From: Actinomycetes bacterium
GTDB lineage: Bacteria > Actinomycetota > Thermoleophilia > RBG-16-64-13
NCBI GenBank assembly: GCA_024637035.1
Contig: JAGXFW010000022.1
Coordinates: 79,613-143,612, forward strand
Length of the DNA: 64,000 nucleotides
Reading direction: 5' to 3'
Below are positions 17,003 to 25,917 of the stretch, in pieces. The stretch's first letter is position 1, and every line of letters begins with the position of its first letter. The notes beneath the pieces were generated by a model that did not search any database, was not told the DNA's origin, and was given only the letters and a program-made list of their open reading frames with translations. Made by a program: the position numbers and the translations under genes.

Positions 17003-18132
17003 TGTCGGATCTAGCTGCTGCGACACCGAGAGAGAGGCCCCCCGGGCGGGCGGCTGCACCCCGCGGCGCCGTCGGCGGGCCGATCAGGGAGTCGGGCGCG
17101 ACCGTCGCTTGGTACGTCGGGACTCTGATCGCCGGCCTCGCCGGATGGGTGTTCGTATATCGTCTGCTCGATCCGGCGTCGCGCTGGCTCTCGTTCACGC
17201 TCCTCGGTCTCGATCCGGAGAGCGCTTTGGGGTCCGCCGTGCAATTCTTCCTCTATGACGCGCCCAAGGTGCTGATGCTGCTGCTGGTCGTGGTGTTCGC
17301 CGTGGGTATCGTGCGCACGTTCTTCACTCCCGAACGCACCCGGGCCTTGCTCGCCGGTCGGCGGGAAGCTGTGGGGAATGTGCTCGCGGGTAGTCTGGGC
17401 ATCGTCACGCCCTTTTGCTCCTGCTCGGCGGTGCCGTTGTTCATAGGGTTCGTCACGGCCGGCGTGCCCCTTGGGGTGACCTTCTCGTTCCTGATCTCGG
17501 CACCGCTGGTGAACGAGGTGGCGCTGGTGTTGCTGTGGGGGTTGTTCGGATGGCGTGTCGCGCTGCTCTACTTGGCGACCGGTCTCGCCATCGCGATCGG
17601 TGCCGGCTGGGTGTTGGGTCGACTGAGACTGGAACGTCACGTCGAGCCGTGGGTGTACGAGGTGAAGGTGGGCGAGGCCCAGGTGCAGGCGCCGACGTGG
17701 CGGGAACGCATAGGCGAAGGTCGGACGGCGGTCAAGGATATCGTCGGCAAGGTATGGCCCTACCTTCTGGGCGGGATCGCGGTGGGCGCTTTGATCCACG
17801 GTTACGTGCCTGAAGGATTCCTGGCCTCGTTCATGGGTCGGGGAGCGTGGTGGTCGGTGCCGCTGGCGGTGATTCTGGGCGTGCCCATGTACGCCAACGC
17901 CGCAGGCATGATCCCGGTCGTGGAGGCGCTCCTCGGGAAGGGGGCGGCTCTCGGGACGGCTCTGGCCTTCATGATGGCCGTGATCGCCCTCTCGTTCCCG
18001 GAGTTCGTGATCCTACGCAAGGTCTTGCGGCCTCGTCTGCTGGCTCTCTTCGCCGGTGTGGTTGCTTCCGGCATCTTGATCGTTGGCTACCTGTTCAACG
18101 TCCTGGACATCGGTCGGTTGGTGGTGTCGTGA
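17002..18132 (+). CDS. ArsP/YraQ-family permease
   Basis: 376 residues with 8-9 predicted membrane helices. The motif [13 protein letters not shown] (C139, C141) and the duplicated [25 protein letters not shown] match the permease family (Pfam ArsP_1) that includes the trivalent organoarsenical exporter ArsP. In this operon, between a redox protein and ACR3, efflux of methylated arsenite is the natural guess, but other members are uncharacterised. Confidence 0.88.
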   Translation: MSDLAAATPRERPPGRAAAPRGAVGGPIRESGATVAWYVGTLIAGLAGWVFVYRLLDPASRWLSFTLLGLDPESALGSAVQFFLYDAPKVLMLLLVVVFAVGIVRTFFTPERTRALLAGRREAVGNVLAGSLGIVTPFCSCSAVPLFIGFVTAGVPLGVTFSFLISAPLVNEVALVLLWGLFGWRVALLYLATGLAIAIGAGWVLGRLRLERHVEPWVYEVKVGEAQVQAPTWRERIGEGRTAVKDIVGKVWPYLLGGIAVGALIHGYVPEGFLASFMGRGAWWSVPLAVILGVPMYANAAGMIPVVEALLGKGAALGTALAFMMAVIALSFPEFVILRKVLRPRLLALFAGVVASGILIVGYLFNVLDIGRLVVS

Positions 18133-18145
18133 CGACGAAGGGAGC

Positions 18146-19210
18146 ATGGTGCATCGTCTGAAGTTCCTCGACAGGTATCTCACGCTGTGGATCTTCCTGG
18201 CAATGGCCATAGGGGTGGCTGTCGGCTGGGTGTGGCCGTCCATCTCCGACGTGATCACACGGGCTAGTTGGGGCACGACGTCGGTGCCCATCGCGGTGGG
18301 GCTGATCGTCATGATGTATCCACCTCTGGCGAAGGTGCGCTACGAGGAGCTCGGCGAGGTGTTCCGGAACAAGCGGATCTTGGGGCTGTCGCTTGTGCAG
18401 AACTGGGTGGTGGGGCCTGTCTTGATGTTCGTGCTGGCTGTCGTCTTCCTCTCCGACAAGCCGGAGTACATGCAGGGGCTCATTCTCATCGGTCTAGCGC
18501 GTTGCATCGCCATGGTGATCGTGTGGAACGACCTCGCCAAGGGCGACTGCGAGTACTGCGCCGGTCTGGTGGCGTTCAACTCGGTGTTCCAGGTGCTCTT
18601 CTTCTCTGTGTATGCCTGGGTCTTCATCACCGTGCTGCCGGGGTGGCTGGGTCTGGCGGGCGCGGTGGTCGATGTGACCATCGGTCAGATCGCCAAGAGC
18701 GTATTCGTCTACCTTGGGATACCGTTCTTGGCAGGCGTCGTCACGAGGTTCGTCCTGATCCGCGCAAAGGACAAGACGTGGTATCACGAGTCGTTCATCC
18801 CCCGTATCAGTCCGCTGACCCTTATCGCGCTCCTCTTCACCATCCTCGTGATGTTCTCTCTGAAGGGCGAGGTCATCGTGCAGTTGCCGCTCGACGTGGT
18901 GCGAATCGCCATACCGCTCCTGCTCTACTTCGTGATCATGTTCTTCGTCAGCTTCTGGATGAGCAAGCGCATGGGGGCGGACTACGAGAAGAGCGCGACT
19001 CTTTCGTTCACGGCCGCTTCGAACAACTTCGAGCTGGCCATAGCTGTGGCCATCGCCGTGTTCGGGCTGGCGTCCGCGCAGGCTTTCACCGCCGTGATCG
19101 GACCACTTGTCGAGGTGCCGGTGTTGATCGGTCTGGTGAGCGTGGCTCTCTGGTTGCGGCGCCGGTGGTGGGGCGGCCCAGCGGTCGTCGAGGCGGGGCG
19201 GTCGGCATGA
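18146..19210 (+). CDS. acr3: Arsenite efflux transporter, ACR3 family
   Basis: Exports As(OH)3. The start at ATG 18146 follows AAGGGAG and gives 354 residues with about ten membrane helices. The conserved Cys of the fourth helix is C120 in [16 protein letters not shown], and the conserved Glu near helix 9 is in [13 protein letters not shown]. The protein belongs to the bile acid/Na symporter superfamily; the [18 protein letters not shown] segment marks the ACR3 branch. It follows the permease by 13 bp. Confidence 0.95.
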   Translation: MVHRLKFLDRYLTLWIFLAMAIGVAVGWVWPSISDVITRASWGTTSVPIAVGLIVMMYPPLAKVRYEELGEVFRNKRILGLSLVQNWVVGPVLMFVLAVVFLSDKPEYMQGLILIGLARCIAMVIVWNDLAKGDCEYCAGLVAFNSVFQVLFFSVYAWVFITVLPGWLGLAGAVVDVTIGQIAKSVFVYLGIPFLAGVVTRFVLIRAKDKTWYHESFIPRISPLTLIALLFTILVMFSLKGEVIVQLPLDVVRIAIPLLLYFVIMFFVSFWMSKRMGADYEKSATLSFTAASNNFELAIAVAIAVFGLASAQAFTAVIGPLVEVPVLIGLVSVALWLRRRWWGGPAVVEAGRSA

Positions 19211-19241
19211 GCGGGCGAGTCGAGTCGCGATTGGAGTGGGC

Positions 19242-19691
19242 GTGAGCGCAGAGTCGCACGAAACGAGCGCGCCGGCACCGAGTTGCCCTGGGTGTGGCGC
19301 CCCGGCCCGTGCGGTGGGCCTGAAGACGGTCAAGCACCTGCTCGACTTTCCGCAGTCGCGGGCCGTTTCCGGCGAGGGGTGGCTGTTCTGCCCGAAGGCC
19401 GACTGCGACGCGTACTACTTCCGGGCTGCCGACCTGGTCGCGAGCGATGCGGCGGCTTCCCCGGACGTGTCGGCGCCCGCGCCCAAAGTCTATCGCGCCG
19501 CCGACATCAAGCAGCGCGCCCGTCCGCACGCCCAAGGATCTGACCGCCTCGTCTGCTACTGCTTCGGCTACACCGTGGGCGACATAGCCACCGACGCCCG
19601 CGGCGGCCGGAATGAGATACCGTCGGCGATCGCCGCGGAAGTCAGGGCGGGCATGTGTGCCTGCGAGGTGCTCAACCCCGGCGGGGGCTGA
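19242..19691 (+). CDS. Putative Fe-S cluster-binding metallochaperone
   Basis: 149 residues; I chose GTG 19242 because GGAG lies five bases before it, and GTG 19236 is also possible. An N-terminal zinc-finger-like CPGCG...FCPKADC region and a C-terminal BFD-like [2Fe-2S] motif (VCYCFGYTVGDI with CAC near the end) match the CopZ-type chaperones seen at the end of copper and arsenic operons. A role in delivering metal or metalloid to the exporters, or in Fe-S protection, is inferred. Confidence 0.82.
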   Translation: MSAESHETSAPAPSCPGCGAPARAVGLKTVKHLLDFPQSRAVSGEGWLFCPKADCDAYYFRAADLVASDAAASPDVSAPAPKVYRAADIKQRARPHAQGSDRLVCYCFGYTVGDIATDARGGRNEIPSAIAAEVRAGMCACEVLNPGGG

Positions 19692-19750
19692 TGCACCGCC
19701 CAGGTCCGCGGGGTCGCCGCGGAGGCACTGCAGGGTGGTCAGACCGGCTC

Positions 19751-19829
19751 GCCGCCGGAGCGCCCGTGACCGGCTCGCCGCCCGAGAGCCTATGAGCGCC
19801 GCCGGAGCGCCCGTGACCGGTCGCCGCCC
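19751..19829. repeat. Imperfect 47-bp direct repeat
   Basis: GCCGCCGGAGCGCCCGTGAC starts at 19751 and again at 19798, and each copy is followed by tCGCCGCCC. The second copy runs into the ribosome-site region of the next gene, which lacks a clear Shine-Dalgarno. Confidence 0.6.
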
Positions 19830-20552
19830 ATGACGGAACTCGCCTTCTTCTCCGACGTGCACGGCAATGTCTCGGCCCTCCGGGCCGTGCTGTCCGATCT
19901 GACCTCCCGCGGGATCGATCGGGTCTTCTGCCTCGGAGATCTCGTGGGCTACGGCCCCGATCCAAACGGTGCGATCGACCTGATCCGTGAGGCCGGCGTA
20001 GCGACCATCCTCGGTAACTACGACGACGGCGTGGCCTTCGATCGCGGCGATTGCGGGTGCTACTACGCCGACGCGGCGGCTCGCCGCATCGGCGACGCCT
20101 CGTATGAGTTCACCGCCGCTACCGTCACTCTGGAGCACAAGGCCTGGTTGCGCGGGCTTCCACGGGAGCTGCGCGTGGAGGCGGCGGGGCTTCGTCTTCA
20201 TCTGTTCCACGGGAGTCCACGCCGCATCAACGAGTACCTTCAGGAAGACCGTGACGAGCGTACCTTCCGAAGACTGGCCGCCCAAACCGACGCGGACGTC
20301 CTGCTGTTCGGTCACACGCACAAGCCCTGGCACCGGGAGTATGGCGGCGTGCTGTTCGTGAACGTGGGTTCCGCAGGCCGGCCCAAGGATGGCGACGTGC
20401 GTGCCGCCTACACGGTGATCCATCTGGCGGAGGGGCGGCCACCGGTGGTGGAAGTGCAGCGGGTGGCGTACGACGTGGAGGAGACGGCCCGCGGCGTTCT
20501 CGCCGCCGGTCTGCCCGTCGAACTGGCGGAGGCCTTTCGACGTGGAGGGTAG
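19830..20552 (+). CDS. YfcE/MJ0936-type metallophosphoesterase
   Basis: 240 residues with all calcineurin-like motifs: DVHG (D9, H11), GDLVGYG, GNYDDG (N for the usual GNHD, Y in place of H), HGSP and GHTHKP. These ligate two metals. The family contains phosphodiesterases of loose specificity. The asparagine-tyrosine in GNYD, rather than GNCD/GNHD, occurs in other members. The ankyrin gene overlaps its end by 11 bp, suggesting joint translation. Confidence 0.9.
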   Translation: MTELAFFSDVHGNVSALRAVLSDLTSRGIDRVFCLGDLVGYGPDPNGAIDLIREAGVATILGNYDDGVAFDRGDCGCYYADAAARRIGDASYEFTAATVTLEHKAWLRGLPRELRVEAAGLRLHLFHGSPRRINEYLQEDRDERTFRRLAAQTDADVLLFGHTHKPWHREYGGVLFVNVGSAGRPKDGDVRAAYTVIHLAEGRPPVVEVQRVAYDVEETARGVLAAGLPVELAEAFRRGG

Positions 20553-21117
20553 TGGATGGCGGCGAGCGGAGGCGGAGCGATGCGCTCAGTACGAGCGGTT
20601 CCGCGCGATCGACTCAGCCTTCCGAGCGGGAGACCTTGCGGCGCTGCGGGCGGCGGTCGACGATCCGCAGGTAGTACCCAACGGGCCGATGCCGCTCGAG
20701 ATAGGACCCTGTCTCGAGTACGCGATCTACATCAGCCCTCTGCCGTTCATCCGCGCCCTGCTGCAGATCGGCGCGGACCCCGACCCGCAGGATCACATCG
20801 GGTTGCCGCCGCTGATCGCGGCTCTGTCATGCGGCCGCGCTCAGCCCGGAGCCCCGGCTCGGGCGGATGTCCTCGAGATCATCAAGCTCTTGCTCAGTTT
20901 CGGGGCGGATCCGGATCAGCGCGGCGTCAATGACTATACGGCTCTGCACATGGCCGCCGGTGAGGAGAACCTGGACGCGGTCCGGATCTTGTTGGAAGCG
21001 GGCGCGAATCCGTTGCTTCGAACGCGCATCGACGATTGCGAGACGCCTCGCGAACTCGCCGAGGCGGCCGGCCTGCACGATATCGCGCGCCTGCTCGCGG
21101 AGTGGGAGACGGTCTAG
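20542..21117 (+). CDS. Ankyrin-repeat protein
   Basis: 191 residues from GTG 20542. Three ankyrin repeats are readable: PLPFIRALLQIGADPDPQD, VLEIIKLLLSFGADPDQRG and DYTALHMAAGEENLDAVRIL, plus a capping helix. No signal peptide or enzyme domain is seen. It probably binds a protein partner, possibly the overlapping phosphoesterase; that is inference. Confidence 0.85.
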   Translation: MEGSGWRRAEAERCAQYERFRAIDSAFRAGDLAALRAAVDDPQVVPNGPMPLEIGPCLEYAIYISPLPFIRALLQIGADPDPQDHIGLPPLIAALSCGRAQPGAPARADVLEIIKLLLSFGADPDQRGVNDYTALHMAAGEENLDAVRILLEAGANPLLRTRIDDCETPRELAEAAGLHDIARLLAEWETV

Positions 21118-21140
21118 CGCCCTTCCCCTTCGGCGCCGCC

Positions 21141-21218
21141 GCCACGTGTCTCCGAGCGGGCGCCACGTCTCCGAACGGGCGCCACGTCTCCGAGCGGGCG
21201 CCACGTCTCCCGCGGTGG
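21141..21218. repeat. 19-bp tandem repeat, about 4 copies
   Basis: GCCACGT recurs at 21141, 21162, 21181 and 21200 in units GCCACGTCTCCGAGCGGGC; the first unit has two extra bases. It lies directly after the ankyrin gene and could form weak hairpins. Confidence 0.75.
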
Positions 21219-21269
21219 CCCCGCGTGTCCGGGAGGGGCGGCGCCGCGGGTTCCGGAGCGCGGTCATCC

Positions 21270-21480
21270 CTAGTCGCGCTTCAAGATGACACCCGCGTCG
21301 CCCACGACCCACCAGTTGTCGGGCCCGCGCAGGCCACGCCGTTCAGCGAGGTTCCGTGCCCGTTTCCTGCGAATTCCAGGTGGCTCCCTCGTCTCTGACC
21401 TCGGCGATGTAGCTGTGGTTGCCCACTGCCCACGCCCCGACGCGATGTCCCGACCGTTCCTTGGACCGCTGATGTGGGTA
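21270..21480 (-). pseudogene. Remnant of a YCF48/BNR-type beta-propeller gene
   Basis: Read on the minus strand, three frames each hold part of a BNR-repeat protein: GAWAVGNHSYIAEVRDEGATW, then TSLNGVACAGP, then GPDNWWVVGDAGVILK ending at the TAG at 21272-21270. Joining them needs two frame changes within about 60 bp, so it is decayed. The upstream part is no longer recognisable. Identification is by eye from the W-A-V-G / G-x-I-L spacing. Confidence 0.5.
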
Positions 21481-21544
21481 CAGCGCCTTGACATTCGCGT
21501 GAATCGCGATGCCAGAGCTGAGGGTCGGAAGGGAAGGGGGAAGC

Positions 21545-22294
21545 GTGACGGATCGAGGCACCGAAGCACACGAGGCACACGACCACGGCGGCTGGGATTT
21601 CTCGGGGTTGCGGGCGCTCTTCTTGAACTGCACGCTGAAGCGTTCTCCCGAACTGTCGCACACGCAGGGTCTCATCGATATCTCGAGGCCCATCATGGAG
21701 AGGCACGGCGTAACGGTCGAAGTGCTACGGCCGGTGGATCATGACATAGCCTACGGCGTGTATCCGGATATGACCGAACGCGGCTGGGACCGTGATGAGT
21801 GGCCGGAGATGCTCGAGAAGGTGATGGCCTCCCACATCCTGGTGATCACCTCGCCCATCTGGCTGGGGGAGAAGTCCTCGGTCTGCACCAAGGTGATCGA
21901 ACGCTTGTACTCTTCGTCGGGCGATCTCAACGACGCTGGTCAATATGCGTACTACGGGAAGGTCGGTGGCTGCCTGATCACCGGCAACGAGGATGGAGCC
22001 AAGCACTGCGCCATGAACATACTGTACTCACTGCAGCATCTCGGGTACGTCATCCCTCCTCAGGCCGACGCGGCGTGGGTTGGCGAGGCCGGCCCCGGCC
22101 CGTCGTACCTCGAGACCGGTTCCGGCGGACCGGAGAACGACTTCACCAACCGCAACACCACCTTCATGACCTGGAACCTGATGCATATGGCGCATATGTT
22201 GCGGACCGCGGGCGGCATTCCGGCTCACGGCAACCAGCGGGCGAAGTGGGTGGCCGGGTGCCGTTCCGATCATCCCAATCCCGAGTACCGGTAG
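21545..22294 (+). CDS. NAD(P)H-dependent FMN reductase family protein
   Basis: 249 residues from GTG 21545 (AAGGGAAGGGGG upstream). LRALFLNCTLKRSPELSHTQGLID is the phosphate-binding loop of flavodoxin-like FMN reductases, and ITSPIWLGEKSSVCTKVIERL is the second family block. Such proteins reduce quinones, azo or nitro compounds. The C-terminal 50 residues lack a known domain. The pyridoxamine-oxidase-like gene follows after 63 bp, making a flavin-related pair. Confidence 0.88.
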   Translation: MTDRGTEAHEAHDHGGWDFSGLRALFLNCTLKRSPELSHTQGLIDISRPIMERHGVTVEVLRPVDHDIAYGVYPDMTERGWDRDEWPEMLEKVMASHILVITSPIWLGEKSSVCTKVIERLYSSSGDLNDAGQYAYYGKVGGCLITGNEDGAKHCAMNILYSLQHLGYVIPPQADAAWVGEAGPGPSYLETGSGGPENDFTNRNTTFMTWNLMHMAHMLRTAGGIPAHGNQRAKWVAGCRSDHPNPEYR

Positions 22295-22357
22295 ACCGGG
22301 CCGCAGTTCGCGGGGAGTGGGGCAACAGAACACCATGAGTGAGAGGCGGGTGGCAGG

Positions 22358-22822
22358 GTGAGAGAAGTGCGCAGAACGGACCGCGTCATCCCGGACGCGG
22401 AGGTTCGGGATCTCCTGCGGCGGGCGGAGTGGGGCGTGCTGTCCACCGTGTCCGAGGACGGGACTCCGTACGGGGTGCCGCTGAACTACTGGGTCACGGA
22501 CGATTCCCTCTACTTCCATTGTGCCGTCGAAGGCCGGAAGACCGAGAACCTCGGTCATTCGCCGTCGGTCTCCTTCTGCGTGGTCGGGACCACTGAAGTG
22601 ATGCCGGAGAAGTTCGGCACGAAGTACGAGAGCGTCATCGTCGCCGGGCGGGCCGAGGAGGTCTTCGCCGCGGGCAAGGAAGCCGCCTTGGAGGGCCTGC
22701 TCCGGAAGTACTCCGCCGATTTCTTCGACGAAGGAATCGACTACATCCGGACGATCGGCGAGAAGACGAGGGTCTTCAGGATCGAGATCGACCACGTGAG
22801 TGGCAAGGCTCGGAGGGCCTGA
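22358..22822 (+). CDS. Pyridoxamine 5'-phosphate oxidase-like flavin-binding protein (NimA type)
   Basis: 154 residues from GTG 22358. The split-barrel fold is recognisable from WGVLSTVSEDGTPYGVPLNYWVTDDSLYFHCAVEGRK and the KFGTKYESVIVAGRAEEV strand pair. It is closest to the Nim/FMN-binding subgroup (5-nitroimidazole reductase-like), not to biosynthetic PdxH. A redox role with the neighbouring FMN reductase is inferred. Confidence 0.85.
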   Translation: MREVRRTDRVIPDAEVRDLLRRAEWGVLSTVSEDGTPYGVPLNYWVTDDSLYFHCAVEGRKTENLGHSPSVSFCVVGTTEVMPEKFGTKYESVIVAGRAEEVFAAGKEAALEGLLRKYSADFFDEGIDYIRTIGEKTRVFRIEIDHVSGKARRA

Positions 22823-22874
22823 TGGCACGGTGGCCGCGGACGGAAGGTGGCGCCGTCGTGCGCGTGGGCGCACG

Positions 22875-23204
22875 GTGACCGCTCTTTGGTCGATCGCGCT
22901 GTTCGTCTTGGCCGGCCTCGCTGAGATCGGCGGCGGCTATCTGGTTTGGCTGTGGATCCGGGAAGGTTGGGCCTTCCCGATCGGCGCCCTGGGCGCATTG
23001 ATCCTGATCGCCTATGGGGTGATCCCCACATTCCAGCCGGAAGGGAGTTTTGGCCGCATCTACGCGGCGTACGGCGGGGTGTTCGTGATCATGTCCACCT
23101 TCTGGGGCTGGTGGGTCGACGGCAAAGTGCCCGACCTCTGGGACTGGGTGGGCGCCGCCGTCTGCGTCGCGGGGGTGAGCATCATCATGTGGGCGCCGCG
23201 GTAG
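22875..23204 (+). CDS. YnfA/UPF0060 family membrane protein
   Basis: 109 residues with four transmembrane helices. LFVLAGLAEIGGGYLVWLWIREG and AYGGVFVIMSTFWGWWVDGKVPDLWDWVGA are the family signatures. The GTG start at 22875 gives the normal length. YnfA proteins are small, SMR-like and of unsettled function, possibly drug efflux. Confidence 0.92.
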   Translation: MTALWSIALFVLAGLAEIGGGYLVWLWIREGWAFPIGALGALILIAYGVIPTFQPEGSFGRIYAAYGGVFVIMSTFWGWWVDGKVPDLWDWVGAAVCVAGVSIIMWAPR

Positions 23205-23291
23205 GGCCACGGGTTTCCCGTCCTCACCACCGGGCACAATCCGGGCACGGCTCCCGCGCGGCCGCTCCGCGCTCCCCGAAGGAGGCAGACC

Positions 23292-23693
23292 ATGAGCTCA
23301 AACCCAGCAGACGATCCCAGCCTCGATCCCTCGGACCACAAGACTTTGCTCGACCGGATGGCGGAACGCGTGGGGTCCAATGCGCGTGCGGAAACGGTGT
23401 ATGGCGCTCCGGTGGAGCGTGACGGGGTGACCGTGATACCTGTCGCCAAGGTGCGCTGGGGCTTCGGAGGTGGCGACGGCAGCAGTACCGGGGACGGTGC
23501 GACCCACGGCGTCGGCAGCGGGAGCGGCGGGGGCGGCGGCGTCACTGTGTCGCCGCTCGGCTACATCGAGTTGGTCGATGGGAGTTCCCGATTTCGACGC
23601 ATCCACGACCCGGTCGGACTTCTTCCCGTCGTGTTTGGAGCGGGGCTGGTTGCGCTGCTCTTGCTCCGGAGCCTGAGGAAGATCGTACACTGA
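23292..23693 (+). CDS. GerW/YtfJ family protein
   Basis: 133 residues behind a strong GAAGGAGG. The domain VYGAPVERDGVTVIPVAKVRWGFGGG, a Gly-rich stretch and VTVSPLGYIELVDG define the GerW (YtfJ) family, known from Bacillus spore germination but also widespread in non-spore-forming Actinobacteria. A C-terminal hydrophobic segment (VVFGAGLVALLLLRSLRK) suggests membrane attachment. No sporulation gene is nearby. Confidence 0.9.
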   Translation: MSSNPADDPSLDPSDHKTLLDRMAERVGSNARAETVYGAPVERDGVTVIPVAKVRWGFGGGDGSSTGDGATHGVGSGSGGGGGVTVSPLGYIELVDGSSRFRRIHDPVGLLPVVFGAGLVALLLLRSLRKIVH

Positions 23694-23714
23694 GCGGGCT
23701 TCGGGACCCGCTCA
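23691..23714. terminator. Hairpin at a convergent gene end
   Basis: TGAGCGGG (23691-23698, including the stop codon of the GerW gene) pairs with 23707-23714 around an 8-base loop. No T-run follows. It probably ends transcription between the convergent GerW and NYN genes. Confidence 0.45.
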
Positions 23715-23756
23715 GCTCCAGCTGACATCAGTGGTTCAGAGGCGGAAGCCCGTCGC

Positions 23757-24521
23757 CTACTTCGTGAAGCCCTCTACCACGTAGGTGCCCCCGGCCTTGC
23801 GGTCGCGCCGGATCTTGAGGAACCCGCGCTTCTCCGCGTCTTCGAGCATGTCGCTGAAGCTGCGGTAGCCATAGGTGGACTCGGTGAAGGCGGGGCGCTT
23901 CCGGCGCATGGTGTCTTTCACCATCGAGGCGAAGATGGGGTCCTTGTTCTCGCGGATGAGGGCCGCCACCGACTCGAAGAGCAGGTCGAAGACCTCCTGC
24001 TTGGCCGTCGGGATGTCCCCGGCCGCCTTGGGCAGCGGCAGCGCTTTCGGCGCCTTCTCAAGGTCTTCGTAGTAGATGAACTCGTCGCAGTTGCCGGCGA
24101 GGAGGTCCGAGGTGGACTCCTTGATGCCGATTCCGATGATGTGCTTGCCGTTCTCTTTGAGCTTCGACACCAGCGGCGAGAAGTCGGAGTCACCTGACAC
24201 GATCACGAAGGTGTCGATGTGCTCTTTCGACCAGGCCAGGTCCATAGCATCGACCACCAAGCGGATGTCGGCCGAGTTCTTGCCGGTCATGCTCCGCCGG
24301 GGGATCTCGATGAGTTCGATCGCCGCCTCGTGCAACTGCCTGGTGAATTGCTTGTACTCGCTCCAGTCGGCGTAGGCCTTCTTGACGATCACTTTGCCCT
24401 TCTCGACCAAACGCTCAAGGATGGGTTCCATGCTGAACTCGCCACGCCGGTGTTTGAAGCCGATGGCCAGGTTCTCGAAATCGATGAATACCGCTAGGGT
24501 GCGGGCTGATTCTTCTGTCAT
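23757..24521 (-). CDS. NYN-domain (LabA/DUF88) putative RNase with OST-HTH domain
   Basis: 254 residues from ATG 24521. The NYN/PIN-like nuclease core shows FIDFENL (D14), SADIRLVVDAMDL, IVSGDSDFSPLVSKLKE and the closing GIGIKESTSDLLAGNCDEFIYY, with the conserved acidic residues that bind Mg. The C-terminal 70 residues (EVFDLLFESVAALIRENK...YGYRSFSDMLEDAEKRGFLKI) form an OST-HTH/LOTUS-like winged helix that binds RNA. RNA cleavage is expected from the family. Confidence 0.9.
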   Translation of the reverse strand: MTEESARTLAVFIDFENLAIGFKHRRGEFSMEPILERLVEKGKVIVKKAYADWSEYKQFTRQLHEAAIELIEIPRRSMTGKNSADIRLVVDAMDLAWSKEHIDTFVIVSGDSDFSPLVSKLKENGKHIIGIGIKESTSDLLAGNCDEFIYYEDLEKAPKALPLPKAAGDIPTAKQEVFDLLFESVAALIRENKDPIFASMVKDTMRRKRPAFTESTYGYRSFSDMLEDAEKRGFLKIRRDRKAGGTYVVEGFTK

Positions 24522-24673
24522 GGGGTCGTTCCCCGCCTTCCGTTCGTATGTGACGCCCACGAGGGCGCTCCACCTCATAGCATAGCCGAAATGGGCCGAG
24601 CGGCCCATCGGCCGCGAACCGCCCTGCGGCGCAGGAGCACCGATCACCTTCACGGTCTGGGCAGGAACAGGGT

Positions 24674-25917
24674 CTACAGCATCTCCAGGAAGCTTTCCAG
24701 TCTCCCCGCGGTGTTGCTGGAGCCCCCTCCACGCTGGTCGAGAGCGTCGCCGTCTATGGTGAGGAACGGGATGCCCTCACGCGTAAGGACACTTCGCAAC
24801 ACGGGGAGCGTGCCGAGTCCCTGGCGACAGCCCCAGTGATTGAAGTGGATCACCCCATCGGCCCGCGCGCTGCGCGCCAACTCGACCACCAGGCGCGCGC
24901 GTCGGGTGGCGCTTCCCCAGACGGGGTGTTCGATCAGTCGTCGGGCCAGGTCGGGGAAGGGGTCGGCGGGATCGATCTCGTCCAGATGGGTGCGCCCCAT
25001 CTCCTCGAACACCACGGCTCCCCCGTGAGCGCGGATGAGGTCGAAGGCGGAGTCGTCGTGGTGCGGCACCGTGTGCAGCCAGACCAGGCGAGGCCGGGGG
25101 CCGCGGGCCCCCCCGAGCCGTACGTGGGCACGACGAGGTCGGCGCACCCGCGCTCCGTGAGCAGCTTCTCAAAGCCTCGTGCGCCTGGGACCGTGCCCCA
25201 GAGCATCTGGCCGAGGAAGGCGAATGCGAACATGTGCCTGCCGTCGAGCACCAGGTCACCCGACATGCGGCCCGTGTCGATGTAACGCCATGCCCGCGCG
25301 GCCCGGCTCGAGTTGCGTATCGCTTCCGCCAGCGCCGGCCTCCGCCCCGTCATCTCGCCGAGCTGTTCGTGTAGTGCGCCCAACTGTTCCGCTACGTCGG
25401 CCACCTGATCGGGGTGTGCGGGACCCTCGTCCGGCGGCAGCGGCACGTGGATGCTGATGAAGGGCACGTCGTGTTCGCGGGCCAGCTCGTCGAGCAGGCA
25501 CTCCTTGGCCGCGCAGAGCGGCGTGGTGCCCAGACAGAGGGATGGTGCGGGAAGCAGGCGGGCGTCGAGCGCCGCCCGGGCGGCCCGGTGGTAGCTACAG
25601 AGATCCCGAGGGAGGGCCGACCGGTTCATGGCCACTTCGACCTCCCCGCGGAAGTCCATGCCCATCAGGGTGGTGGCCGCCACCTCGGGGATCAGCGGGG
25701 TGAGCCCGTACGAAGCCAACAACTCGGAGGGGAAGAGATACGAGACCCATGGGACGAAAGCGCCCTCCTCGTGGAGCGCGAGCGCAGCCGCTAGGGCATG
25801 GTGTTCAAGGTACTTCCGCGCGGTGCCCGACTTCAGGGCTCTCACCTGCGTACGCACCGAGACCGCTCTTCTAGCCATGGTGCTCGCGAGCCCGCTCTGG
25901 AGAGCCGTGCTCTTCAA
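24674..25917 (-). pseudogene. 2-hydroxyacyl-CoA dehydratase subunit (HgdB-like), frameshifted
   Basis: The frame that starts at TTG 25917 (overlapping the upstream subunit by 4 bases, with GAGAGGCGG ahead) codes normally to VVPTYGSGG. The family's C-terminal half (PRLVWLHTVPHHDD ... VIHFNHWGCRQGLG ... LESFLEML) continues in another frame. The switch is at a run of seven C on the plus strand (25108-25114); one extra base would restore a roughly 415-residue protein. The intact enzyme would be one of two subunits of a [4Fe-4S] dehydratase that removes water from 2-hydroxyacyl-CoA by ketyl radical chemistry, or a BcrC/benzoyl-CoA reductase-like relative. Sequencing error, phase variation and true inactivation are all possible. 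No HgdC-type activator is in the window. Confidence 0.8.

Noticed and set aside
6470..23731. CAGCTGACATCAG occurs at both 6470 and 23719 near gene ends
   Set aside because: In 64 kb a few 13-base pairs are expected by chance, and no further copy was found at a gene end.
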